Source: an uncultured Gammaproteobacteria bacterium (GTDB lineage: Bacteria > Pseudomonadota > Gammaproteobacteria > Pseudomonadales > Pseudohongiellaceae). From it: DNA of 35,774 bases. The position numbers were made by a program, and so were the translations under genes. Below, one piece after another: positions 9,533-19,234 of the stretch. The stretch lies in the NCBI GenBank assembly GCA_913054495.1, contig CAJXIY010000021.1, forward strand, positions 1 through 35,774, written 5' to 3'. Position 1 is the stretch's first letter, and the number at the start of each line of letters is the position of its first letter. Below the pieces are notes generated by a model. The model had not been told where the DNA came from. It searched no databases and saw nothing but the letters and a program-made list of their open reading frames with translations.

Positions 9533-10155
9533 TTAATATCCCCGACACGAACTTGCGAGGCAGACCGTCCGTCCTAGCTCTACGCCCAAAGAGCATCTTG
9601 GGCGGGTTAGAAAACCAGGGCAGAAACTTCTAATTCTACCTTCGGGTAAACATAATACCAACAATAACAGCAGCTTAGCTAATTATTGTCCATTTATTAA
9701 TCTTCCAGCTTTGAATATCGGCCAAATAAAACTTTTTTATAGTTTTCAACTAATTATCAGACATTCAGAATAAACAACCTTAGTATTCATAGTGCAACAA
9801 ACCTGCCCGGAAATCTATGAATCAGATCACGTTTAGATCACCGGCAACGACACCAGAAGCCCCGAGGGCGCCGGGCTTGGGGGATATTACCGCCACCTTC
9901 TGTGAAAGCACGGTGGATGGGGCAATATTGGCTAGATTCCCATAGATGGATTTGACCCCGGACCCTTGAGTATTAATCAGCGGACGCAACAAATCCATGT
10001 TTCTCTACCAATATGGGATTCTTATTGGTGACCCGAATCTCTCTATATTTTGGGCTTAAAATGGGAACAAAGCCCAGAATTACAACGCTTTAGTGGATGC
10101 CAGGTGTATAATTATCGCTTGACCCTGCGCGACTTCCTGAAATACACAGGCAACG
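9533..10155. other. Long intergenic region between pilM and the PBP1a gene
   Basis: About 620 bases carrying the divergent promoters of pilM and mrcA. The left half is AT-rich (about 9640-9800). The middle is GC-rich with inverted repeats: AAGCCC/GGGCTT around 9858-9880, and nested CCACC/GGTGG and ATATT/AATAT arms at about 9885-9935. A 42-codon frame at 9817-9945 (+) has a weak GGAA upstream but no recognisable product. No tRNA or known riboswitch is recognised. Confidence 0.5.
10105..10112 (+). promoter_or_regulatory. Candidate -10 element for the PBP1a gene
   Basis: TG followed by a perfect TATAAT (10107-10112), 44 bases before the GTG start of mrcA. No good -35 hexamer is seen at 16-18 bases upstream, so this rests on the -10 match alone. 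Confidence 0.35.
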
Positions 10156-12636
10156 GTGCCTGATAACCCATCACCCGCCCTTGTTCCAATTCAACGCAGG
10201 GGCCATTCCAGAGGCAATCGAAGGGTGCGATCGAAGTTTCAACTTATTGGAAAATGGGCTGCAATGTTAGCCGTAGCGGGCATTACCAGCATTATTATGG
10301 TGAGCTCTGCCGCTTATTTGTACCTCGCTCCGCTCCTGCCTTCGGCCGAAACCTACAAAGATGTGCAATTGGAGACGCCGTTGCGCATCTACACCGCAGA
10401 CGATCGCCTGATCGACGAAATCGGTAATCGTCGCAACCCGGTCACCTTCGAAGAGATTCCCCAGGTATTAACCGATGCGCTCATAGCGACCGAGGATGTT
10501 CGTTTCTATTCTCATCCCGGGGTGGATATACAGAGCCTGCTGCGGGGACTCTACGGTTTTATTCGTGGCGTAAACCTCGGCGGTGGCAGCACTATCACCA
10601 TGCAGCTGGCAAACAATCTTTCCTTCGATAGCGATAATGTGTACCTCCGAAAATTCAAGGAAATCCCATTTGCTTTGCAAATACAGAGAGAGTTGAGTAA
10701 GGAAGAAATACTCACCCTCTACCTGAACACTATCTATTTTGGCGCCGGTGCGGATGGGATTGGCGCCGCCGCCTTCGTTTATTACGGCAAAGCCGTGAGT
10801 GAACTCAGTTTGGCTGAAGCCGCCATGATGATTTCACTGCTGCCCTGTCCATCGACATGCAACCCACTCAATAATCCCGAGCGCGCAGTTGGCAGACGTG
10901 AAACCCGTCTATTAAATATGCTTAACGAGGGCATGATCGATGCCGAGGAGTATTCGAGCGCGAACGGCGCTCCGGTAACGGCGCAGCGACATAACCGCAA
11001 CATAGCGGTCCCCGCTCCCTATGTAGCGGAGATGGTGCGCCAACAACTGTACCAGGAATATGGTGAAGCAACTTATACCCTGGGCTTCGAAGTCACTACC
11101 AGTATCGACGGCGACAAGCAATTGGCCGCGAACCGGGCACTGGTCGAGGGCCTGGAAGTGTACTATGACAAGCGCCATGGATATCGTGGCCCTGCCGCTC
11201 ACTATCCAGTTAATGACGCAGATCGCTTCGCCGACTCGTCGAGAGCGCCGTCCACAGATCCAACAGAGTATTGGCTGCAGCAATTACAGGCAGTACCGGT
11301 TTATGGCAATCAGCAACCGGCGATAGTAACGGCAGTAGAGCAGCGCCAGTTCAGTGCCCTGTTGAAATCCGGAGAGACTGTTAGCGTGCCCTGGGAAGGC
11401 TTGAGTTGGGCCTACGCCTTCAGGAGTCGAAACGAAGCCTGGCCTCCGCCACAAGAAGCTGCGGATGCGGTTCAGATCGGCGACTTGATTCGAGTGAAGC
11501 AGGGTCAGCAACATTGGGAGTTAGGCCAGGTACCGGATATTCAGGGCGCCCTGATCTCATTGTCGCCATCCGATGGTGCCGTCCTGGCACTGGTTGGGGG
11601 CTACGATTTTCGCCGTTCTCAGGTTAATCGCGTCTTGCAGGCGAGGCCTCCTGGATCCAATTTTAAACCTTTTCTCTATGGCGCCGCCCTGGAACATGGC
11701 TATTCACCTGCCAGCACGATTAACGACGCACCCATTACTCGCGGCAACTACCGCCCAAACAACTACGACAATAACTTTCTGGGCCCGATCACCCTGCGTT
11801 ATGCCTTGAAGGAATCGCGCAATGTGCCGGCGGTACGTCTCTACGATCAACTGGGCTCCAGTAAGGTGTTGCCATTCGCCGCCAAATTCGGATTTCAAAC
11901 TCAAAATTTCCCCCGTGACGATTTGACCGTTGCCCTGGGTAGTCAGGATGTACAACCTTTGGAGCTTGTTACCGCTTACGCTGTCATCGCCAATGGTGGC
12001 TACAAGGTCGATCCCTGGTTTATCAAACAAATTAGCAGTCTTGCCGATGGCCTCATATTTCAAGCCATTCCTAGTACTGTGTGCGAAGATTGCAGCCAAT
12101 CCCATGATGGATCGGCAGAATTCACTGTGCCCGCACCACGCATAATCGATTCCCGTGTTGCCTATATTCTAAATTCCATGCTCCGCTCTGTAATCGAAGA
12201 AGGCAGTGGCAACCGTGTGCAGAGAGAATTAGCCAGAGGCGACCTGATGGGTAAAACTGGCACCACTAATGGGCCGCAGGAATTATGGTTTTCCGGCTTC
12301 AATCGGGATCTTGTCACCACAGTATTCGTTGGCTTCGATACGCCAGAACCCCTAGGTGAACGGGAGCAGGGTGCCACCATTGCCGTGCCGATCTGGATCG
12401 ACTACATGAGAGCAGCGTTGGCCGACACGCCAGAGGCTACCATGAGTCGTCCCGACGGCATTATCGATCGCCTGATCGATAAAACCACGGGAGCGGTCGC
12501 CACACCGGGCGATCCCAATTCCATGTTTGAGTACTTCAGAGTCGAGAATGCGCCGGAGATGGCCGCTGATCAATTACCTGGTCTGGAACTTGACGAAGCA
12601 GCGAGCGAAGAACTTGCAACAGAAACTATCTTCTAG
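10156..12636 (+). CDS. mrcA: Penicillin-binding protein 1A, bifunctional transglycosylase/transpeptidase
   Basis: Class A PBP that polymerises and crosslinks peptidoglycan in the periplasm. It has 826 residues. A basic N-terminus and one membrane anchor (about residues 34-60) are followed by the GT51 domain, with catalytic E113 in ATEDVRFYSHPGVD and GGSTITMQLANNL, and by LYLNTIYFGAGADG. An OB-like linker inserted between the domains precedes the transpeptidase domain, with the nucleophile S501 in SNFK (501-504), SRN at 554-556 and KTGTT at 700-704. All catalytic motifs are intact. The start is GTG at 10156 with ACAGG upstream. It is divergent from pilM and converges on rpmE, with only 11 bases between stops. 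Confidence 0.97.
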   Translation: MPDNPSPALVPIQRRGHSRGNRRVRSKFQLIGKWAAMLAVAGITSIIMVSSAAYLYLAPLLPSAETYKDVQLETPLRIYTADDRLIDEIGNRRNPVTFEEIPQVLTDALIATEDVRFYSHPGVDIQSLLRGLYGFIRGVNLGGGSTITMQLANNLSFDSDNVYLRKFKEIPFALQIQRELSKEEILTLYLNTIYFGAGADGIGAAAFVYYGKAVSELSLAEAAMMISLLPCPSTCNPLNNPERAVGRRETRLLNMLNEGMIDAEEYSSANGAPVTAQRHNRNIAVPAPYVAEMVRQQLYQEYGEATYTLGFEVTTSIDGDKQLAANRALVEGLEVYYDKRHGYRGPAAHYPVNDADRFADSSRAPSTDPTEYWLQQLQAVPVYGNQQPAIVTAVEQRQFSALLKSGETVSVPWEGLSWAYAFRSRNEAWPPPQEAADAVQIGDLIRVKQGQQHWELGQVPDIQGALISLSPSDGAVLALVGGYDFRRSQVNRVLQARPPGSNFKPFLYGAALEHGYSPASTINDAPITRGNYRPNNYDNNFLGPITLRYALKESRNVPAVRLYDQLGSSKVLPFAAKFGFQTQNFPRDDLTVALGSQDVQPLELVTAYAVIANGGYKVDPWFIKQISSLADGLIFQAIPSTVCEDCSQSHDGSAEFTVPAPRIIDSRVAYILNSMLRSVIEEGSGNRVQRELARGDLMGKTGTTNGPQELWFSGFNRDLVTTVFVGFDTPEPLGEREQGATIAVPIWIDYMRAALADTPEATMSRPDGIIDRLIDKTTGAVATPGDPNSMFEYFRVENAPEMAADQLPGLELDEAASEELATETIF

Positions 12637-12647
12637 GCAACCTAGAT

Positions 12648-12857
12648 TTAGACTCTGCGACTACCAAAGCGTTTCTTAAAGCGATCGACCCGACCACCGG
12701 CATCGAGAATTTTCTGCTTGCCGGTATAGAACGGATGACACTGGGAACATACGTCGATGCGGATGTCCTCACCCAGAGTAGACTGGGTTTCGATGACGTT
12801 GCCGCAGCTGCAGGTAGCCTTCATTGGCCCGTAGGCTGGATGGATTTCAGGTTTCAC
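12648..12857 (-). CDS. rpmE: 50S ribosomal protein L31, zinc-binding type
   Basis: A 69-residue ribosomal protein of the large subunit. The start is GTG at 12857 ([20 protein letters not shown]), with GAGAGGAAATAAC directly upstream as a strong ribosome-binding site; longer in-frame extensions are not conserved sequence. Four cysteines (CSC and CSQC, residues about 16, 18, 37 and 40) mark the zinc-containing form, replaced by a cysteine-free paralogue under zinc limitation in many bacteria. The leader contains an unusual tandem repeat within an inverted repeat (12933-13000). Confidence 0.96.
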   Translation of the reverse strand: MKPEIHPAYGPMKATCSCGNVIETQSTLGEDIRIDVCSQCHPFYTGKQKILDAGGRVDRFKKRFGSRRV

Positions 12858-12932
12858 GTTATTTCCTCTCAGTTGATGTCGCCATATCGGATTCAAGTTG
12901 AACCGATGCACCACATCTGCTTTTCCCTTTGG

Positions 12933-13000
12933 CCCTTGGGACCGCAACCGACACAGAGCTCAGAGCTCAACCCTCAGAACTCAGCCCTCAGAACCAAGGG
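12933..13000. repeat. 14-bp tandem repeat inside an inverted repeat, rpmE upstream region
   Basis: From 12959, three successive units begin CTCAGAG/CTCAGAA (starts at 12959, 12973 and 12987, period 14); the third is partial. They are enclosed by the inverted repeat CCCTTGG (12933-12939) and CCAAGGG (12994-13000). It lies about 75-145 bases upstream of the L31 start, so it could form a large stem-loop in the leader or upstream DNA. Confidence 0.6.
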
Positions 13001-13096
13001 GCGTGCATTCTAACAGAGAATTCGAAAGACGCAAGTCGAGGGCCCGAGGGCCATTAGGCGTACCAGAAGAGTTCGGCAAAATCCGACACGAAGCCG

Positions 13097-13399
13097 CTAT
13101 TGCTGGTGCTGCTCCCTGATTTGATTGTGATTACGCACCGCCTCGGCCATGATTTTTTTGAATATCTCGGCTACCAACTCAGGATTGAGGCCGTTGTCTG
13201 CGCACAGCGCCCTCAGTGCCTCCAGTTTCTGTGCCTCCCTGCCAGCATCGACGGGATCTAGGGCGTTGCAAGCCTTGAGCCTGCCCACATGATGAGTGAG
13301 CGCAAAGCGCTGCGCCAATAGCTGGACCAGATCCTGATCAATGTGATCTATCTTGCCTCGTATTTCCAACAACTCCGCTGCAACCGATTCTGCGGTCAT
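13097..13399 (-). CDS. Chorismate mutase, monofunctional AroQ type
   Basis: About 100 residues with the all-helical CM type II fold: EIRGKIDHIDQDLVQLLAQRF (helix 1, with the arginine used in substrate binding), THHVGRLKA (conserved lysine), DAGREAQKLEALRALC, and a C-terminal helix EIFKKIMAEAVRNHNQI. It converts chorismate to prephenate, the branch point to phenylalanine and tyrosine. No prephenate dehydratase or dehydrogenase domain is fused and no secretion signal is seen, so it is a cytoplasmic stand-alone enzyme. The ATG at 13399 has GAGAGGACG upstream; an upstream in-frame extension to 13465 lacks conserved sequence. Position between rpmE and priA is not typical. Confidence 0.87.
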   Translation of the reverse strand: MTAESVAAELLEIRGKIDHIDQDLVQLLAQRFALTHHVGRLKACNALDPVDAGREAQKLEALRALCADNGLNPELVAEIFKKIMAEAVRNHNQIREQHQQ

Positions 13400-13622
13400 G
13401 TGCCTGCGTCCTCTCGCTTTCGCCAGTACCGGGGTCGCGACGATGCCAGCCCAGGCTGACCCCACCTGATCCTCAAGGGGCGAATTCGAGCAAGAGTATA
13501 AACCATGGTGGCTGTGTTTAGATATTCGTTATGCCAGCTTTACAGCGGAAGTTGTTTGCCTGTCCGATTGAATTTACACTGCTTTGATTCCAGGGTGGGA
13601 CACCCACAAGTAATCCGTTTTG

Positions 13623-15935
13623 ATGTCACCGGAGTCACTCATCAAGAATTCAAAATATCGAGGCCTCGTACTTCAGGTCGCGGTGCCCTCTCCGTTGTAC
13701 CGTAGCTTCGACTATTTACCCGTGGACAGCGTGTCGACAGAGACCTCGTCCAGGATCACTGCGCCGGCACAAAGAGGGATCGGTCCGGCCCGCAACAGCC
13801 AACCCGGCACCCGAGTGTTAGTGCCCTTTGGAAATCGAAAAGTTGTCGGCATTGTAACTGGCGTTTCCAATCAGTCGGCCCTGAGTGAGAACAGGCTGAA
13901 ATCGGTGCTCAAGGTGCTCGACTCCGAGCCCGTATTCACTACCACCATATACAAGGTATTGCTGTGGGCCGCGAGCTACTACCAGCATCCCATAGGTGAA
14001 GTAATGGCCACCGCGCTACCGGCCCGGTTACGCAGCGCCAGCGACTGGCGGCCACAAGAAACTCTCTGGAAAGTGGTGGAGGGATTCTCTGTACGAGAGC
14101 TGGACTCACTAAAGCGGGCGGCCAGGCAGAAGGCTTTATTGGAGTTCATCGACGAGAAAGGCGAGACCAGCCGCGATCAATGGCTGGCAGCAGGTTTTAG
14201 CCAGCCCCTGGTATCGCAGTTACAGAAGAAAAACCTCATTGTAAAATACTCTTCCCCGGTGGCAGGGAAAGCCACCGCTGCTGGTTTCGATCCGATCTCA
14301 CGAGATAAGAAATTATCGATCCATCTCAATATCGAACAACACCATGCAGTTGAGAAAATCACCGCAGGACTGAATAAATTTTCTTGTTACCTGCTAGATG
14401 GCGTTACCGGCTCAGGAAAAACCGAAGTTTACATGCGCGTGATGCAGGAGCAGCTCGCAGCGGGTAAGCAATGCCTTGTTTTGGTGCCCGAAATTGGGCT
14501 CACTCCACAAAGCGTGGCGCGCTTCCGACAGCGATTCTCCTGCCCGGTGGTGGCACTGCACTCCGGACTAAATGACAGAGAACGCGCCAATGCCTGGGAT
14601 CACGCCAGGCGGGGCGAAGCCGGCATCATCATCGGTACTCGGTCTGCCGTGTTTACACCGATGCACAAGCCAGGCTTGATCATCATCGACGAAGAACATG
14701 ATCCATCGTTCAAGCAGCAGGACGGGTTTCGATATTCGGCGCGGGATCTTGCCGTGGTGCGCGCGCGAGAGGAGAACGTTTGTATTATTTTGGGTTCCGC
14801 CACACCGAGCCTGGAGAGTTTGCAGAACGCACGCAGCAATAAATTCACCCATCTTCGCCTTGCCCAGCGCGCCGGCGAAGCCCGCCCCTCGGTCATGGAA
14901 TTAATCGATATTGCCAGCGCCCCCCTCGATAATGGATTTTCCGATCAGCTTCTCTATAAAATCCAGAAACATATCGATGCGATGAATCAGGTGCTGGTAT
15001 TTATCAATCGACGTGGCTTCGCCCCGGTTTTAAATTGTCAGAACTGCGGCTGGGTAGCAGAGTGTGAAAATTGTGTCACGCAATTTACCGTGCATGCCAA
15101 GCCGCCCTCGATTCGCTGCCATCATTGTGGCAGCAGCAGACAATTACCGAGATATTGCCCGTCCTGTAAATCGAGGTCGCTGGCGACATTTGGGATTGGC
15201 ACGCAGAAAATAGAAGGTTTCCTGATTAAGAAATTCCCAGGTATCCCGGTATTGCGCATCGACCGGGACTCGACCCGAGGCAGGAACAGCCTGGCGGATT
15301 TGTTAAATCAGGTAGAGAAAGGCGACCCTTGTATCCTTCTCGGTACCCAGATGCTGGCAAAGGGCCATCACTTCCCGAACATCACTCTCGTCGCCATAGT
15401 GGATGCCGATGCCGGTCTCTTCAGTGCCGACTTCCGGGGCCAGGAGCATATGGCCCAGACTATTATCCAGGTGGCAGGCCGAGCCGGCCGCGCAGAACGC
15501 GCCGGCGAAGTCATCATCCAGTCCCGGCATAGCACCCATATCACCTTGCAAACACTGGTTCGCGCCAGCTATACAGAATTTGCCGAGCTATTATTCGCGG
15601 AACGCCAGGAGTCCAGCATGCCCCCCTTTGCGCACCTGTGTTTGCTACGCGCAGAGGCTGTCGAAGCGAATGAACCCATAAGCTATTTGAAGAAGGTGGC
15701 AGCGATGGCGAAATCACTCTGTGCCGAGCACGCTCTGGCGGTGACATGCCTGGGCCCGCTGCCGGCACCGATGGAGAAGCGTGCTGGCAGGTACCGGATA
15801 CAATTATTGCTGAACAGTAAAAATCGTGGGGCGATGCAGAGCTTGCTGAAGCAGCTGACTCCCGCGATGTCGGCGCTAAAACACTCCCGCAAGCTGCGCT
15901 GGAGTATCGATGTCGACCCTCAAGATCTTATCTAG
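13623..15935 (+). CDS. priA: Primosomal protein N' (replication restart helicase PriA)
   Basis: Superfamily 2 DNA helicase that recognises stalled forks and loads the replisome away from oriC. About 770 residues. The N-terminal DNA-binding domain begins VAVPSPLYRSFDYLP. Walker A is GVTGSGKTEVYMR, followed by VPEIGLTPQ and ALHSGLNDRER, then the DEEH box IIIDEEHDPSFKQQ, and ILGSATPSLES. A paired zinc-binding module follows (CQNCGWVAECENC, then CHHC and CPSC), inside the helicase lobe as in other PriA proteins. Motif VI region is QVAGRAGRAERAGEV. A TTG at 13620 in the same frame is also possible. Stop is followed by the motif GGCACCTCT also found after tatC. Confidence 0.97.
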   Translation: MSPESLIKNSKYRGLVLQVAVPSPLYRSFDYLPVDSVSTETSSRITAPAQRGIGPARNSQPGTRVLVPFGNRKVVGIVTGVSNQSALSENRLKSVLKVLDSEPVFTTTIYKVLLWAASYYQHPIGEVMATALPARLRSASDWRPQETLWKVVEGFSVRELDSLKRAARQKALLEFIDEKGETSRDQWLAAGFSQPLVSQLQKKNLIVKYSSPVAGKATAAGFDPISRDKKLSIHLNIEQHHAVEKITAGLNKFSCYLLDGVTGSGKTEVYMRVMQEQLAAGKQCLVLVPEIGLTPQSVARFRQRFSCPVVALHSGLNDRERANAWDHARRGEAGIIIGTRSAVFTPMHKPGLIIIDEEHDPSFKQQDGFRYSARDLAVVRAREENVCIILGSATPSLESLQNARSNKFTHLRLAQRAGEARPSVMELIDIASAPLDNGFSDQLLYKIQKHIDAMNQVLVFINRRGFAPVLNCQNCGWVAECENCVTQFTVHAKPPSIRCHHCGSSRQLPRYCPSCKSRSLATFGIGTQKIEGFLIKKFPGIPVLRIDRDSTRGRNSLADLLNQVEKGDPCILLGTQMLAKGHHFPNITLVAIVDADAGLFSADFRGQEHMAQTIIQVAGRAGRAERAGEVIIQSRHSTHITLQTLVRASYTEFAELLFAERQESSMPPFAHLCLLRAEAVEANEPISYLKKVAAMAKSLCAEHALAVTCLGPLPAPMEKRAGRYRIQLLLNSKNRGAMQSLLKQLTPAMSALKHSRKLRWSIDVDPQDLI

Positions 15936-16082
15936 GGCACCTCTAAGGAGCCCCTGCCAGGCTTTAGCTAACCCACGATTAACCGATAATTGTGGTGGCT
16001 GGGCTCTGTTTACAATAAGATTTACCGCAGAACTCCCTCATTAGTGAAGTTAAAACAACAACTTACAAAGAGAGCAGTAGCT

Positions 16083-16694
16083 ATGACCCAGGATTTCGCA
16101 AAAATCAGACCGGAACCGATACTGGAGAGAAAACCAGTGGAATCGCCGCCGGCATGGTTATTACTGGGCACCGGCGGGGTGGTGGGACTCGCTGTTGGCG
16201 TGTTCGCCTGCTTCCTGTTCTATCTGTCTGGTAAGGTGCCACCCCTCGCTCCCAACAATTACCTGCAGGCCGGAACCGCGGTCACCCAGATTCCCGATCT
16301 GCCTGAAGCAGACAGCACAGACGAGAGTACCGACGAGTTGCAGCTGGAATTCTATACCGCCTTGGGGGAATACGAGGTCGAAGTCGATGCAACACCAGTT
16401 GAAATTGGCTCTGAAGAAGCGAGCCAGGCGAACCGATCGCAAGCAGACAGGCAAGTCCTGCCCGCAAGCTACATGTTGCAGACGGGCGCTTTTGAGCAAC
16501 AGGCGCTTGCCAATACCGAAATGCGACGCCTGCAAACGCTAGGCCTGAACGTGGTGGTGAAGCAACAGCCTCTGATCGGAAGTACGCTTTATCTGGTGCA
16601 GTCCGGTCCGTACGACAGCAGCAGTCAACTCGATGCCGCGGAGCAAGTACTGCGCGCCAACAACATTGACAGCATGCGCCTGAGCCTGCAGTGA
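16083..16694 (+). CDS. SPOR-domain membrane protein, FtsN-like
   Basis: About 203 residues. A short cytoplasmic N-terminus precedes one membrane segment (WLLLGTGGVVGLAVGVFACFLF region), then an acidic, low-complexity periplasmic linker (DSTDESTDELQLE), then a C-terminal SPOR domain (YMLQTGAFEQQALANTEMRRL and LYLVQSGPYDSSSQLDAAEQ). SPOR domains bind glycan strands lacking stem peptides at the division septum. The position right before hslVU is that of ftsN in gammaproteobacteria, so a role in divisome activation is likely, though low conservation of the linker prevents certainty. The start ATG at 16083 has a GAGAG upstream. In Pseudomonas argS lies between priA and this gene; here it does not. 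Confidence 0.85.
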   Translation: MTQDFAKIRPEPILERKPVESPPAWLLLGTGGVVGLAVGVFACFLFYLSGKVPPLAPNNYLQAGTAVTQIPDLPEADSTDESTDELQLEFYTALGEYEVEVDATPVEIGSEEASQANRSQADRQVLPASYMLQTGAFEQQALANTEMRRLQTLGLNVVVKQQPLIGSTLYLVQSGPYDSSSQLDAAEQVLRANNIDSMRLSLQ

Positions 16695-16706
16695 GGCACC
16701 CAACAC

Positions 16707-16734
16707 CTTGAATTTCAGCCGTTTACCACCATAT
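16707..16734 (+). promoter_or_regulatory. Candidate sigma-32 (heat shock) promoter for hslVU
   Basis: CTTGAAT at 16707-16713 and CACCATAT at 16727-16734, separated by 13 bases, against the RpoH consensus CTTGAAA and CCCCATnT. It lies 52 bases upstream of the hslV start, and hslVU is a classical heat-shock operon. Position, spacing and sequence agree; start site not tested. Confidence 0.6.
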
Positions 16735-16785
16735 TTTCAGCCTTGTGTGGTAACTTAGTCACAGCTTGAAATCAGGAGAGTTGGA

Positions 16786-17328
16786 TTGGATCAATTCAGA
16801 GGCACGACCATCGTCTCGGTACGGCGCGGCAATAAGGTCGTCATCGGTGGTGACGGTCAGGTTTCCCAAGGCAATACCGTGCTGAAAGGCAACGCTCGCA
16901 AGGTTCGGCGCCTGTACAAGGATAAGATAATAGCCGGTTTCGCCGGCGGAACCGCCGATGCCTTTACCCTGTTCGAACGCTTCGAAGAACAGCTGGACAA
17001 ACACCATGGCAAGCTGGTGAGAGCTGCGGTTGAGCTCGCCAAATTGTGGCGCACCGAGCGCTCTCTACGCAGACTGGAAGCGCTGTTACTGGTCGCCGAC
17101 CAGGAGGCCTCCCTGATTGTGACCGGCAATGGTGATGTCATCGAACCCGAAGATAAGATCATGGCCATAGGATCTGGCGGTCCCTATGCTCTCGCATCCG
17201 CCCGCGCGCTGATACAGAACACCGAACTCGGGGCCCGGGATATTGTGGAAAAAAGCCTCTGCATCGCCGCCGATATTTGTGTCTTTACCAATCGAAACCA
17301 CACCGTCGAAGAGTTGGATATTGCCTGA
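16786..17328 (+). CDS. hslV: ATP-dependent protease subunit HslV (ClpQ)
   Basis: Proteolytic subunit of the HslUV complex, a bacterial relative of proteasome beta subunits. It has 180 residues. The start is a TTG at 16786, six bases after a strong CAGGAGAG. The propeptide is short, and the catalytic N-terminal threonine exposed after processing is in the stretch [46 protein letters not shown] and [14 protein letters not shown] are family motifs. hslU follows 42 bases downstream, and a sigma-32-like promoter lies upstream. Confidence 0.97.
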   Translation: MDQFRGTTIVSVRRGNKVVIGGDGQVSQGNTVLKGNARKVRRLYKDKIIAGFAGGTADAFTLFERFEEQLDKHHGKLVRAAVELAKLWRTERSLRRLEALLLVADQEASLIVTGNGDVIEPEDKIMAIGSGGPYALASARALIQNTELGARDIVEKSLCIAADICVFTNRNHTVEELDIA

Positions 17329-17370
17329 GCTGATAATGCCAACTGCAAAAACTGATTACAGGTAGCCCCG

Positions 17371-18750
17371 ATGTCCCAAACAACTGCAATCTTGAAATCC
17401 ATGCCCCTGACGAGTTCGTCGCTGATGACTCCCAGAGAAATTACCTCGGAACTCGACAAACATATCATCGGTCAGAACGCGGCCAAGCGTGCCGTTGCCA
17501 TCGCCTTACGGAATCGTTGGCGCCGCATGCAGCTCGATGAAGACCTGCGCAACGAGATCACACCGAAGAATATTCTAATGATTGGGCCCACGGGAGTAGG
17601 CAAAACTGAAATTGCGCGCCGACTCGCGAAACTGGCACAGGCGCCTTTCATTAAAATTGAGGCGACAAAATTTACCGAAGTCGGTTATGTAGGCCGCGAT
17701 GTCGATTCTATCATTCGTGATCTCATCGATGTGGCGGTGAAGATGATTAGAGAAGCGGAGATTCACAAGGTGCAGCACCTGGCTGAGGATCTTGCGGAAG
17801 AAAGAATTCTCGATGTGCTGCTACCCCAGGCCCGCAGCGATGAGAGTTCGGTCCAGGGCGGCCAATCCAGTGCCCGCCAGGTGTTTCGGAAAAAATTTCG
17901 TCAGGGCGAACTCGATAACAAGCAAATCGAAATCAAGATAGCCGAGCCAGCGGCCGGCATCGAAATCATGGCGCCCCCTGGGCTGGAGGAAATGACCAGC
18001 CAACTGAAGGGCATGTTCTCCAATATGAACAGCGGCAAGAAGCGCTCCCGCCGCATGACCGTGCAGGCCGCTTACAAGGTGGTGAAGGATGAGGAGGCGG
18101 CAAAGCTAATCAACGAAGAAGACATTAAAAATCGTGCAATCGAAGCGACGGAGCAAACCGGAATAGTCTTCCTCGATGAGATCGACAAGGTCACCAATCG
18201 TCACGATCAGGCCGGCGCCGGAGTTTCCAGGGAGGGCGTACAACGAGATTTATTGCCCTTAATTGAGGGCTCAACTGTTACCACCAAATATGGCAGTATC
18301 AAAACCGACCATATCCTCTTCATTGCTTCTGGCGCTTTCCATCTGTCCAAGCCTTCAGACCTGATCCCGGAGCTTCAGGGCCGTCTGCCCATCCGCGTTG
18401 AGCTGGATGCACTGACCGCAGAAGATTTCGAGCGAATTCTGGTAGAACCGGATGCCTCCCTGACAGAGCAGTATCAGGCTCTGCTTGCCACCGAAGATTT
18501 GCACATCAAATTCACCAAGGATGGCATAGCCAAAATTGCCGAGATCGCCTGGCAGGTTAACGAACGAACGGAAAACATTGGAGCCAGGAGACTGCACACC
18601 GTGATGGAAAGATTGCTGGAGGAAATATCATTTTCTGCGTCTGACATGGCGGTTGGTGACAACAGCGACGTAGTGATCGATGCTGCCTATGTGGAGAAAC
18701 AACTGGACGAACTGGCGAAGGACGAAGACCTGAGCAGATACATTCTCTAA
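17371..18750 (+). CDS. hslU: ATP-dependent protease ATPase subunit HslU (ClpY)
   Basis: AAA+ unfoldase that feeds substrates to HslV. The protein starts with an 18-residue extension before [17 protein letters not shown], where most homologues begin; the ATG at 17371 has an AGGTAG upstream, so the longer form may be real. Motifs are Walker [35 protein letters not shown] (pore loop GYVG), the I domain (about residues 120-240), Walker [11 protein letters not shown], and the sensor/arginine region [16 protein letters not shown]. Its length of 459 slightly exceeds the usual 440-450. It forms an operon with hslV. Confidence 0.97.
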   Translation: MSQTTAILKSMPLTSSSLMTPREITSELDKHIIGQNAAKRAVAIALRNRWRRMQLDEDLRNEITPKNILMIGPTGVGKTEIARRLAKLAQAPFIKIEATKFTEVGYVGRDVDSIIRDLIDVAVKMIREAEIHKVQHLAEDLAEERILDVLLPQARSDESSVQGGQSSARQVFRKKFRQGELDNKQIEIKIAEPAAGIEIMAPPGLEEMTSQLKGMFSNMNSGKKRSRRMTVQAAYKVVKDEEAAKLINEEDIKNRAIEATEQTGIVFLDEIDKVTNRHDQAGAGVSREGVQRDLLPLIEGSTVTTKYGSIKTDHILFIASGAFHLSKPSDLIPELQGRLPIRVELDALTAEDFERILVEPDASLTEQYQALLATEDLHIKFTKDGIAKIAEIAWQVNERTENIGARRLHTVMERLLEEISFSASDMAVGDNSDVVIDAAYVEKQLDELAKDEDLSRYIL

Positions 18751-18797
18751 GGCAGCTCTGAATAATACAGTGATGCCCTTACAAGCTGTTGAAAAAC

Positions 18798-19205
18798 ATG
18801 GACAACGATCTACCCACAGATGTCAAACTACACAAGAAGTCAGCTACTCTGGAGCTGGTCTATGGCGAAGACTCTACCAGTGAACTCAGCGCCGAGTTTC
18901 TCCGTGTGCATTCACCCTCTGCCGAAGTAAGAGGCCATGGCAGGGGTCAGGAAGTGTTGCAGGTCGGCAAACGCAGGGTGAAAATTTCATCCCTTGAAAC
19001 GGTTGGAAATTACGCCATTAAGTTAGCTTTCGATGATGGTCACGACACCGGCATATACAGCTGGACCTATCTGAAGGAGCTTTGCAGAGGCAAGGAAGAT
19101 CTCTGGCAACGCTACCTGAACAGACTCACGGAGGCGGGCGCGAGCCGGGATGCATTGCCAGCGGACACGCAAGTGCTTAGCTTTAAGCCTTCTCCGTCGA
19201 AGTAA
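18798..19205 (+). CDS. DUF971 (gamma-butyrobetaine hydroxylase-like N-terminal domain) protein
   Basis: About 135 residues made mostly of one DUF971 domain: [36 protein letters not shown], then [27 protein letters not shown]. The same fold forms the N-terminal domain of gamma-butyrobetaine hydroxylase, and stand-alone copies occur near iron-sulfur and ubiquinone genes. In gammaproteobacteria it commonly sits between hslU and ubiE, as here. Molecular function unknown. Start chosen at ATG 18798; an in-frame TTG at 18789 is possible. No clear Shine-Dalgarno sequence is visible. Confidence 0.87.
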   Translation: MDNDLPTDVKLHKKSATLELVYGEDSTSELSAEFLRVHSPSAEVRGHGRGQEVLQVGKRRVKISSLETVGNYAIKLAFDDGHDTGIYSWTYLKELCRGKEDLWQRYLNRLTEAGASRDALPADTQVLSFKPSPSK

Positions 19206-19234
19206 ATCCGTGGCCCAATCACCAGCAATTGCAG

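Noticed and set aside
15936-16082. Missing argS between priA and the SPOR gene as a deletion
   Set aside because: E. coli also lacks argS at this point, so absence is within normal variation; no remnant of argS is seen.
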